Assembly (NCBI GenBank): GCA_947479185.1
Contig: CANJYY010000175.1
Coordinates: 1 to 6,094 of the forward strand
Length of the DNA: 6,094 nt
Origin: Caulobacteraceae bacterium
GTDB lineage: Bacteria > Pseudomonadota > Alphaproteobacteria > Caulobacterales > Caulobacteraceae
Direction: 5' to 3'
Positions 1 to 4,970 of this stretch are shown one piece after another (the stretch's first letter is position 1; the number at the start of each line of letters is the position of its first letter). The notes beneath the pieces are model-generated. The model saw only the letters and a list, made by a program, of their open reading frames with translations. It was not told the origin of the DNA and searched no databases. Both the position numbers and the translations under genes were made by a program.

Positions 1-747
1 GGCCAGCGCTGCCTGATCGTCGCCCCGCCGCGGGTCGGCAAGACGGTGATGCTGCAGAACATCGCCAAGTCGATCGCCGCCAACCACCCCGAATGCTACC
101 TCATCGTGCTGCTGATCGATGAGCGGCCCGAAGAAGTCACCGACATGCAGCGCACCGTGAAGGGCGAGGTCATTTCCTCGACCTTCGACGAGCCGGCCAC
201 CCGCCACGTGGCCGTGGCCGAGATGGTCATCGAGAAGGCCAAGCGCCTGGTCGAGCACAAGCGCGACGTGATCATCCTGCTGGACTCGGTGACCCGCCTT
301 GGCCGCGCCTACAACACCGTCGTCCCCTCATCGGGCAAGGTGCTGACCGGCGGTGTCGACGCCAACGCCCTGCAGCGCCCCAAGCGCTTCTTCGGCGCCG
401 CGCGCAACGTGGAAGAAGGCGGTTCGCTGACCATCATCGCCACGGCCCTGATCGATACCGGCTCGCGGATGGACGAAGTCATCTTCGAAGAGTTCAAGGG
501 CACCGGTAACTCGGAAATCATTCTCGACCGCAAGGTCGCCGACAAGCGCATCTTCCCGGCCATCGACATCCTCAAGTCCGGCACCCGCAAGGAAGAGCTC
601 ATCACCCCGAAGGATCAGCTGCAGAAGACCTACGTCCTGCGCCGGATCCTCAACCCGATGGGCGCCCAGGACGCGATCGAGTTCCTCATGGACAAGCTGC
701 GCCAGTCGAAAAACAACGGCGACTTCTTCCAGTCGATGAACACCTGA
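1..747 (+). CDS. rho: Transcription termination factor Rho, C-terminal ATPase part (5' end outside the window)
   Basis: Rho is a hexameric RNA-dependent ATPase that translocates along nascent RNA and releases RNA polymerase in the cytoplasm. The reading frame is open from base 1 and gives 248 residues ending in TGA. Visible motifs are Walker A APPRVGKT (fragment residues 8-15), the catalytic Glu in LLIDERPEE (residue 41, E. coli E211), Walker B IILLD (91-95), the Q-loop [14 protein letters not shown] (111-124), the R-loop GTGN (167-170) and the arginine finger in SGTRKEE (R196, E. coli R366). With an offset of 170 the fragment matches E. coli Rho numbering to the C-terminus, so about 170 or more N-terminal residues, including the primary RNA-binding domain, lie upstream. 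The residue matching E. coli K181 is Arg (R11), a conservative change. The GTG at 46 is internal and not a start. Identification is near certain. Confidence 0.98.
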   Translation, partial: GQRCLIVAPPRVGKTVMLQNIAKSIAANHPECYLIVLLIDERPEEVTDMQRTVKGEVISSTFDEPATRHVAVAEMVIEKAKRLVEHKRDVIILLDSVTRLGRAYNTVVPSSGKVLTGGVDANALQRPKRFFGAARNVEEGGSLTIIATALIDTGSRMDEVIFEEFKGTGNSEIILDRKVADKRIFPAIDILKSGTRKEELITPKDQLQKTYVLRRILNPMGAQDAIEFLMDKLRQSKNNGDFFQSMNT

Positions 748-752
748 TCTAA

Positions 753-777
753 CATCGGTTTCGAAAAGAAACCGATG
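753..777 (+). other. Perfect 10-bp hairpin between rho and the GST gene
   Basis: CATCGGTTTC (753-762) and GAAACCGATG (768-777) are perfect reverse complements around a 5-base GAAAA loop. No T-run follows on either strand, so this is not a canonical intrinsic terminator. The last stem base (777) is also the first G of the GGGAG ribosome-binding site of the next gene, so the folded RNA would abut or partly mask that site. It may be a 3'-end stabilising hairpin for the rho mRNA or a Rho-assisted pause/termination element. The structure is seen directly; its role is inferred. Confidence 0.6.
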
Positions 778-788
778 GGAGACCGGCC

Positions 789-1394
789 ATGATGAAGGTT
801 TACTACGCGCCGTTCGCGCGGTCGCTTCGCATCCTCTGGACGCTGGAGGAGCTCAACGCGCCCTATGAGCCGGTGCGCGTGCAGTTCCCTCCGCGGCTGG
901 CGCAGCCCGATTATCTGCACATCAATCCGCTGGGCCAGATCCCGACCCTTATCGACGGCGACGTGAAGCTGTTCGAGTCCGTCGGCGCCTGCGAGTACGT
1001 CAACGAGACCAACGGCGGCGACCTGGCCATCGCGCCTGGCCAGCCGGGCCGGGCCGACTACCTGCAATGGCTCTGGTACGGCGAGGCGACCCTGATGCCG
1101 CCGCTGGGGACCATGGTGCGCCAGTCCTTTGGTCCGGAAGAGGGTCGTAACGCCACGGCCCTGGGCGAGGCGAAGGCCAGCCTTCTGGAACGGCTTGCCC
1201 TCGTTGAAGCGCATCTCGAGGGTCGGCAGTATCTCGCCGGCGACCGTTTCACCCTCGCCGACATCTCCGTGGCCTACGGCCTGAACCTCGGCGGCATGCT
1301 GCGCCTGACCGACGACTACGGTCCCAACGTCGCCGCCTACTTCGAGCGAATGAAGGCTCGCCCGGCGTTCCAGGCCGCCGCCGCTCAGGCCTAG
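789..1394 (+). CDS. Glutathione S-transferase family protein
   Basis: The 201-residue protein has the two-domain cytosolic GST layout. An N-terminal thioredoxin-like domain (about residues 1-75) carries ARSLRILWTLEEL (10-22), the cis-proline motif NPLGQIPTL (46-54, cis-Pro52) and the Glu63-Ser64 pair that normally contacts the gamma-glutamyl group of glutathione. The all-helical C-terminal domain contains GDRFTLADIS (151-160), whose Thr155/Asp158 form the conserved N-capping box. Ser12 is the likely catalytic-position residue, but the GST class is unclear and the substrate unknown. A GGGAG ribosome-binding site (777-781) lies 7 bases before ATG 789; the adjacent ATG at 792 is also possible. 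The gene follows rho in the same direction after 41 bases and converges on the quinone oxidoreductase-like gene, sharing a CTAG at the stops. The family call is firm; a detoxification role is inferred. Confidence 0.9.
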   Translation: MMKVYYAPFARSLRILWTLEELNAPYEPVRVQFPPRLAQPDYLHINPLGQIPTLIDGDVKLFESVGACEYVNETNGGDLAIAPGQPGRADYLQWLWYGEATLMPPLGTMVRQSFGPEEGRNATALGEAKASLLERLALVEAHLEGRQYLAGDRFTLADISVAYGLNLGGMLRLTDDYGPNVAAYFERMKARPAFQAAAAQA

Positions 1395-2362
1395 GGCAGC
1401 AGCAGCGTCGAGCCGGTCGTCTCCCGGCCCTCGAGCGCCTCGTGCGCCTGACGGGCCTGGTGGAGCGGGAAGGTCTGGCCGATGCCGATCTTCACGGCGC
1501 CGGAGTTGATCACCTCGAACAGGGCGCCGGCGCTTTGGTCCAGCTCCTCGGTGGTGACGACATAGTCGAACAGGGTCGGCCGGGTCAGGAACAGCGAGCC
1601 GCCGCGCGACAGGCGCAGGGGCTCAACCGCCGGCGCCGGGCCGGACGCGTTGCCGTAACTGACCAGCATGCCGCGCCGGCCGAGGCTGGCGAGGCTGCCC
1701 TCGAAGGTCGCCGCGCCGACGCCGTCATAGACCACGCGCACGCCCTGGCCGCCGGTCAGGGTGCGGACCCGGGCGGCGACGTCCTCGTCGCGATAGAGGA
1801 TGGTTTCATCGGCCCCATGCTCGCGGGCCAGCGCCGCCTTTTCCGGCGAGCCGGCCGTGCCGATGACCGTCGCGCCGAGCGCCTTGGCCCACTGGGTCAG
1901 GATCGCCCCGACGCCGCCGGCGGCGGCGTGGATGAGGATCGTCTCCCCTTGCTTCACCGTGTAGCAGCGGCGCAGCAGGAACTCGGCCGTCATGCCCTTG
2001 AGCATGGCCGCGGCGGCGGTGCGGCTGTTGATGCCGGCGGGGACCTTTACGGCCCGGCCGGCGGGCACGACATGGTATTCGGCATAGCCGCCCAGCGGGC
2101 CGTTGCCATAGGCCGCCCGGTCGCCCGGAACGAACCGCGTGACGCCCTCGCCCACCGCCTCGACGACGCCCGCCCCTTCAAGCCCGAGCACCGCCGGGAA
2201 CGGAACCGGATAGAGGCCGGTCCGCTGGTAGGTGTCGATGAAGTTGAGACCGACGGCCTCCTGGCGGATGAGGATCTCGCCGGGTCCCGGCGTCGGGATC
2301 GGCAGGTCGACGGCCTCGAGGACTTCGGGGCCGCCGGCGCGGGTCGCCTGGATGGCCAGCAT
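1391..2362 (-). CDS. NADPH:quinone oxidoreductase-family protein (zinc-independent MDR superfamily)
   Basis: The 323-residue protein is close in length to E. coli QorA. It has an N-terminal GroES-like domain with NFIDTYQRTGLYP (40-52) and GLEGAGVVEAVGEGV (60-74), the quinone reductase signature region. A Rossmann domain follows, with KGMTA (122-126), the nucleotide-binding AAAGGVG (146-152), VYDGVG (211-216) and LVSYGNASG (233-241). The catalytic-zinc Cys/His ligands of alcohol dehydrogenases are absent, as is typical of quinone reductases. The family reduces quinones or other activated carbonyls with NADPH in the cytoplasm; the exact substrate cannot be read here. ATG 2362-2360 overlaps the upstream hydrolase stop by one base (TGATG) with no clear ribosome-binding site of its own, which suggests translational coupling. 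Its TAG stop overlaps the GST stop on the opposite strand. The closest named homologue is qor/qorA, but orthology is unproven, so no symbol is given. Confidence 0.93.
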   Translation of the reverse strand: MLAIQATRAGGPEVLEAVDLPIPTPGPGEILIRQEAVGLNFIDTYQRTGLYPVPFPAVLGLEGAGVVEAVGEGVTRFVPGDRAAYGNGPLGGYAEYHVVPAGRAVKVPAGINSRTAAAAMLKGMTAEFLLRRCYTVKQGETILIHAAAGGVGAILTQWAKALGATVIGTAGSPEKAALAREHGADETILYRDEDVAARVRTLTGGQGVRVVYDGVGAATFEGSLASLGRRGMLVSYGNASGPAPAVEPLRLSRGGSLFLTRPTLFDYVVTTEELDQSAGALFEVINSGAVKIGIGQTFPLHQARQAHEALEGRETTGSTLLLP

Positions 2363-3060
2363 CAGCCGAGGTTCGCTTTGAAGAAGGCCAGGGTGCGGTC
2401 GTTGGCCTTGCCGGCGTCGGCCGCGTCGTAGTGCTCGCCGCCTTGGCGGGCGAAGGCGTGGTCGCGGCCCGGATAGTCGTGGAGGGTGATCAGCGGATTG
2501 CCGTCGAGCGCCGCGTGGATCGCCGCCTGGGCTTCCTTGGGCACGAACCCGTCCTCGCCGGCGATGTGCATCAGCAGCGGCGCCTTGATCGTCGACGCCT
2601 CGCCGGTCAGGGCGTCGATGCCCACGCCGTAATAGGAGACGGACGCGTCGACGTCGGTCCGGGCGGCCGTGAGATAGGCCATCTTGCCGCCGAGGCAGTA
2701 GCCGACCGCGCCGACCTTGCCGTTGCAGCCGGGGTCGGCGCGAATGGCGTCGATCGTCGCGGCGATATCGGCCACGCCGGTCTCGGCGTTGAACAGGCCG
2801 AACAGTTCAAAGGCGCGATCCCATTCTGCCTTGGACTTGTCGGTGATGTCGATGCCCGGCTCGATGCGCCAGAACAGATCCGGGCAGATGGCCAGGTAGC
2901 CCTGCGCCGCCAGCCAGTCGGTGGTCTCGCGCATCACCGCGTTGACGCCGAAGATTTCCTGGATCACGACCACGGCCGGGGCCTTTTCCGCCGCCGGTCG
3001 GGCCACATAGGCTGAAAACTCGCCGTCCGGCGTCTTGATGGTGAGGCGTTCTCCGCTCAT
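2362..3060 (-). CDS. Dienelactone hydrolase family protein (alpha/beta hydrolase)
   Basis: The 232-residue protein matches the usual length of carboxymethylenebutenolidase-type hydrolases. The Cys-Asp-His triad is visible: Cys122 in the nucleophile elbow GYCLGG (120-125), Asp170 in AGEDGFV (167-173) and His201 in GRDHAF (198-203). Glu35 in QEIFG (34-38) matches the Glu that activates the cysteine in Pseudomonas dienelactone hydrolase (E36, C123, D171, H202 from memory, each shifted by one). Arg205 sits where that enzyme binds the substrate carboxylate. No signal peptide is seen, so it is probably cytoplasmic. The ribosome-binding site GGGAG (minus strand, 3074-3070) lies 9 bases before the ATG. 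It is the first gene of a two-gene minus-strand operon with the quinone oxidoreductase-like gene. No chlorocatechol or aromatic-pathway genes are nearby, so the true substrate is open; many members of this family act on other esters or lactones. Confidence 0.93.
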   Translation of the reverse strand: MSGERLTIKTPDGEFSAYVARPAAEKAPAVVVIQEIFGVNAVMRETTDWLAAQGYLAICPDLFWRIEPGIDITDKSKAEWDRAFELFGLFNAETGVADIAATIDAIRADPGCNGKVGAVGYCLGGKMAYLTAARTDVDASVSYYGVGIDALTGEASTIKAPLLMHIAGEDGFVPKEAQAAIHAALDGNPLITLHDYPGRDHAFARQGGEHYDAADAGKANDRTLAFFKANLG

Positions 3061-3154
3061 CGTCGTAGTCTCCCGTCTGTTGCGCCGGGTGTTACCGCGC
3101 CGGACCCGCGTTCGCCCATAACAAAGTCGTGGGCGGCGACATCAAGGAAGACCC
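3061..3154. promoter_or_regulatory. Divergent intergenic region between the hydrolase operon and the DUF6489-mnmE operon
   Basis: This 94-bp gap separates two divergent genes and must hold, or lie close to, promoters for both. I see the hydrolase ribosome-binding site (CTCCC, 3070-3074, read on the minus strand) and the plus-strand AAGGA (3144-3148), 6 bases before ATG 3155. GCGCCGG occurs twice in direct orientation (3082-3088 and 3097-3103, 15-bp period), and CGGGT/ACCCG (3086-3090/3104-3108) form a weak inverted repeat; either could be an operator or simply GC-rich chance. A weak plus-strand promoter candidate is TTACCG (3092-3097) with CATAAC (3117-3122), but the 19-bp spacing is poor. 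No box is convincing. Confidence 0.4.
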
Positions 3155-3409
3155 ATGAAGGTCACGATCAATATCGAATGCGATCCGGTGGAAGCCCGCA
3201 CCTTCCTCGGCCTGCCCGACGTCAGCGTGCTCAATGATCACATGGTCAATGAGATGAAGAAGCGCATGGACACCAACATGGCCGCCCTCGCGCCGGAAGA
3301 GCTGATGAAGAGCTGGATGAGCTTCGGCACCGGCGCGACCGAGCAGTTCCGCAAGCTGATGACGGCGGCCTCCACCGGATCGGCCTTCGGGACCAAGCCG
3401 CCGGAATGA
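3155..3409 (+). CDS. DUF6489-like small conserved protein upstream of mnmE
   Basis: This is an 84-residue protein of unknown function. It opens with [15 protein letters not shown] and continues with [13 protein letters not shown] (15-27), which I recognise from memory as the DUF6489 family of alphaproteobacteria. A methionine-rich, probably helical centre follows ([15 protein letters not shown], 29-43), then a stretch with MKSWMSFG (51-58) and a short, probably disordered Ser/Gly/Pro tail. No signal peptide, membrane segment or metal-binding cluster is seen, so it is probably a small soluble cytoplasmic protein. AAGGA (3144-3148) is a good ribosome-binding site. The stop overlaps the mnmE start as ATGA (3406-3409), so the two genes are almost certainly co-transcribed and translationally coupled. 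That suggests, but does not show, a link to MnmE or to the same growth condition. The gene is certain; the family name is fairly sure; no function is claimed. Confidence 0.88.
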   Translation: MKVTINIECDPVEARTFLGLPDVSVLNDHMVNEMKKRMDTNMAALAPEELMKSWMSFGTGATEQFRKLMTAASTGSAFGTKPPE

Positions 3410-4737
3410 CGGACACCATCTTCGCCCTGGCCACCGCGCCGGGGCGCGCGGCCCTGGCGGTGGTCAGGCTGTCCGGACCGGATGCCGGCGCGGCCCTGAC
3501 GGCGCTGGCCGGCAAGCTGCCCGCGCCGCGCCGGGCGTCCCTGCGAAAACTGAGGGGCGCCGGGGGCGGCCTGATCGACGAGGCGCTGGTCCTCTGGCTG
3601 CCGGGCCCGGCCAGCTACACCGGTGAGGACAGCGCCGAGCTTCATCTGCATGGCGGCCAGGCGGTGGTCGAAGCGGTTGTCGACGCGCTGGCGGCGGTGG
3701 GTCTCCGGCTGGCGGAGCCTGGCGAGTTCACCCGTCGCGCGTTTCAGAACGGCCGGCTCGATCTGGCCCAGGCCGAGGCCGTCGCCGATCTGATCGACGC
3801 CGAGACCACGGCCCAGGCGCGGCAGGCGCTGGACCAGCTCGGCGGCGGCCTCAGCCGTCGCTACGACGGCTGGCGCGACCTGCTGATCGAGTCTCTCGCG
3901 GTGCTGGAGGCGGCGGTCGACTTTCCCGACGAAGACCTGCCCGAGGATGTGGCGGCGCGCGCTCGCCCTCCCCTGCGGACGCTGCTCGGCGAGCTCGAGG
4001 CGGCGCTGTCGGACGCCGATCGCGGCCGGAGGGTGCGCGAGGGTTTCCGCATCGCCCTGATCGGCGCGCCGAACGCCGGCAAAAGCAGCCTGCTCAACGC
4101 CCTGGCCGGTCGCGACGCGGCCATCGTCACGGCCACGCCCGGCACGACGCGGGACGTCATCGAGGTTCCGCTGGTGGTGGCCGGCTACAAGGTGCTGCTG
4201 GCCGACACGGCCGGGGTTCGCGACACGGCCGAGGCCATCGAGGCCGAGGGCGTTCGCCGGGCCCGGGCCTGGGCCGAGGACGCGGATCTGCGGCTATGGG
4301 TCGTGGATCAGTCGGCGTCGGACGGCGACTGGCGCGAGGCCTCCGATCTGGCGCGCGCCGGGGACCTGCTGGTGCTGAACAAGAGTGATCTGGCCCCTGG
4401 CGGGGATGAGCAGGCGGCATCGGCCTCCACGGATATCGAGCGCCTGCCGCTGTCGGTGATCTCCGACCTGGACGTCGACGCCCTGCGGGCCTGGCTTCAG
4501 ACCCGGATCGTTTCGGCCCTGTCCGGCGCGGAGTTCCCCGCCGCGACCCGGCTGCGGCATGCGGAGAGTCTGACGGAAGCGGCGGAACGCGTGCGGCGGG
4601 CCCTCGCCCAGGCGGAGCCGGAACTGGCCGCCGAGGATGTGCGGCTCGCGGCCCGGGCGCTGGAGCGGGTGTCGGGCCGGGTTGATCCCGAAGCCGTGCT
4701 CGATCGCGTATTTTCGAGCTTCTGTATCGGCAAGTAG
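3406..4737 (+). CDS. mnmE: tRNA uridine-5-carboxymethylaminomethyl(34) synthesis GTPase MnmE
   Basis: MnmE (TrmE, ThdF) acts with MnmG to install the (carboxymethyl)aminomethyl group on wobble U34 of tRNAs, using GTP, a methylene-tetrahydrofolate unit, FAD and NADH. The protein has 443 residues (E. coli 454). The N-terminal folate-binding domain shows VRLSG (20-24), [15 protein letters not shown] (70-84) and [20 protein letters not shown] (106-125). A helical domain is split by the inserted G domain: G1 GAPNAGKS (220-227), G2 TTRD (247-250), G3 DTAG (267-270) and G4 NKSD (325-328). The usual G5 SA(K/R)TG-type loop is weak here (LSVISDLD, 349-356). The protein ends in FCIGK with the conserved catalytic Cys440. 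ATG 3406 overlaps the previous stop (ATGA) and has no strong ribosome-binding site of its own. A parS site starts at the base after the TAG stop. The enzyme should be active; only the G5 divergence is odd. Confidence 0.98.
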   Translation: MTDTIFALATAPGRAALAVVRLSGPDAGAALTALAGKLPAPRRASLRKLRGAGGGLIDEALVLWLPGPASYTGEDSAELHLHGGQAVVEAVVDALAAVGLRLAEPGEFTRRAFQNGRLDLAQAEAVADLIDAETTAQARQALDQLGGGLSRRYDGWRDLLIESLAVLEAAVDFPDEDLPEDVAARARPPLRTLLGELEAALSDADRGRRVREGFRIALIGAPNAGKSSLLNALAGRDAAIVTATPGTTRDVIEVPLVVAGYKVLLADTAGVRDTAEAIEAEGVRRARAWAEDADLRLWVVDQSASDGDWREASDLARAGDLLVLNKSDLAPGGDEQAASASTDIERLPLSVISDLDVDALRAWLQTRIVSALSGAEFPAATRLRHAESLTEAAERVRRALAQAEPELAAEDVRLAARALERVSGRVDPEAVLDRVFSSFCIGK

Positions 4738-4753
4738 TGTTTCACGTGAAACA
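4738..4753. other. parS: parS centromere site (ParB binding site)
   Basis: TGTTTCACGTGAAACA is a perfect 16-bp palindrome and matches the canonical chromosomal parS consensus at every base. It begins at the base directly after the mnmE TAG. ParB binds parS, spreads as a CTP-dependent clamp and, with ParA, moves the origin region during chromosome segregation. In Caulobacter-type genomes parS sites cluster near parAB, beside mnmE/mnmG/rsmG, which fits this setting. The sequence match is direct; occupancy by ParB is inferred. Confidence 0.95.
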
Positions 4754-4768
4754 TCGGTGAGCGGGTTG

Positions 4769-4813
4769 CGTGGTTCGAGACGCTCGGCTGATGCCTCGCT
4801 CCTCACCATGACG
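4769..4813 (+). repeat. Dispersed intergenic palindromic repeat unit, copy 1
   Basis: This 45-bp unit contains TTCGAGACGCTCG (4774-4786) and TCGCTCCTCA (4796-4805), bounded by TGGT (4771-4774) and ACCA (4805-4808), which can pair. GGC/GCC (4787-4789/4794-4796, allowing a base of uncertainty) give a small apical hairpin. From memory, similar GTTCGAGACGC...CTCCTCACCATGA elements are scattered through intergenic DNA of Caulobacterales and Rhizobiales. It matches copy 2 in inverted orientation with 7 mismatches and one gap. It encodes nothing recognisable. Confidence 0.75.
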
Positions 4814-4837
4814 TACACCTTGAAGCCCACCCCTCTT

Positions 4838-4881
4838 CGTCATCCTGAGGAGCGAGCCTCAAGCGAGCGTCTCGAAGGACG
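4838..4881 (-). repeat. Dispersed intergenic palindromic repeat unit, copy 2 (inverted)
   Basis: This 44-bp unit is the inverted partner of copy 1: its reverse complement shares TTCGAGACGCTCG and TCGCTCCTCA with it. The outer pairing here is TCCT (4842-4845) with AGGA (4876-4879), in place of TGGT with ACCA in copy 1, so the changed bases keep the pairing. The 24-bp spacer between the copies (4814-4837) has no recognisable feature. Together the two units could form a long hairpin or cruciform between mnmE and mnmG. Confidence 0.75.
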
Positions 4882-4909
4882 CAGGGACTCCCGAAAGCCC
4901 TGCCGATCG

Positions 4910-4917
4910 GCTATATC
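4910..4917 (+). promoter_or_regulatory. Putative mnmG promoter -10 box with flanking GANTC sites
   Basis: GCTATATC matches the Caulobacter housekeeping sigma -10 consensus GCTANAWC (recalled) at every position and lies about 55 bases before the mnmG ATG, just beyond the repeat pair. No good TTGACG-like -35 is seen at the expected 10-14 bp spacing (about 4889-4900 reads TCCCGAAAGCCC). Two GACTC sites, the GANTC target of the cell-cycle methyltransferase CcrM, flank it at 4886-4890 and 4920-4924, near the expected -35 and start-site positions. A separate mnmG promoter is plausible because the gap from mnmE is 233 bp. Confidence 0.45.
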
Positions 4918-4927
4918 CGGACTCCAT

Positions 4928-4948
4928 CGCCCCCGCCTGCCGGGGGCG
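4928..4948 (+). other. GC-rich hairpin in the presumed mnmG leader
   Basis: CGCCCCCG (4928-4935) and CGGGGGCG (4941-4948) pair perfectly around a 5-base CCTGC loop. The following TTCGCCTTT is only weakly T-rich, so this is at best a poor intrinsic terminator for transcripts reading through from mnmE. If transcription starts near 4924, the hairpin lies at the 5' end of the mnmG mRNA, 22 bases before the ATG, where it could stabilise the message. The role is undecided. Confidence 0.5.
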
Positions 4949-4970
4949 TTCGCCTTTGAGACCGCTTGAG

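Noticed and set aside
753..777. The rho-GST hairpin as a Rho-independent terminator or as a degenerate parS (it contains GTTTC and GAAAC)
   Set aside because: No T-run follows on either strand, and the central CACGTG of parS is absent.
1442..2431. A plus-strand open frame of 329 codons opposite the quinone oxidoreductase gene, longer than the real gene
   Set aside because: It has no family motif and a low-complexity Ala/Gly/Arg/Asp-rich composition, while the minus-strand frame carries complete conserved motifs. Long antisense frames are expected in GC-rich DNA.
3092..3122. TTACCG ... CATAAC as a sigma-70-type promoter for the DUF6489-mnmE operon
   Set aside because: Spacing is 19 bp and both boxes are poor matches; noted only within the intergenic entry.
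4497..4754. A minus-strand open frame starting MFHVKH
   Set aside because: The MFHVKH start is just the translation of the parS palindrome; the rest is the shadow of mnmE. Real rsmG proteins sometimes begin this way, but this is not rsmG.
4637..4969. A plus-strand open frame running from mnmE through parS and the repeats to just before mnmG
   Set aside because: It starts out of frame inside mnmE and passes through non-coding palindromic repeats; no protein-like features.
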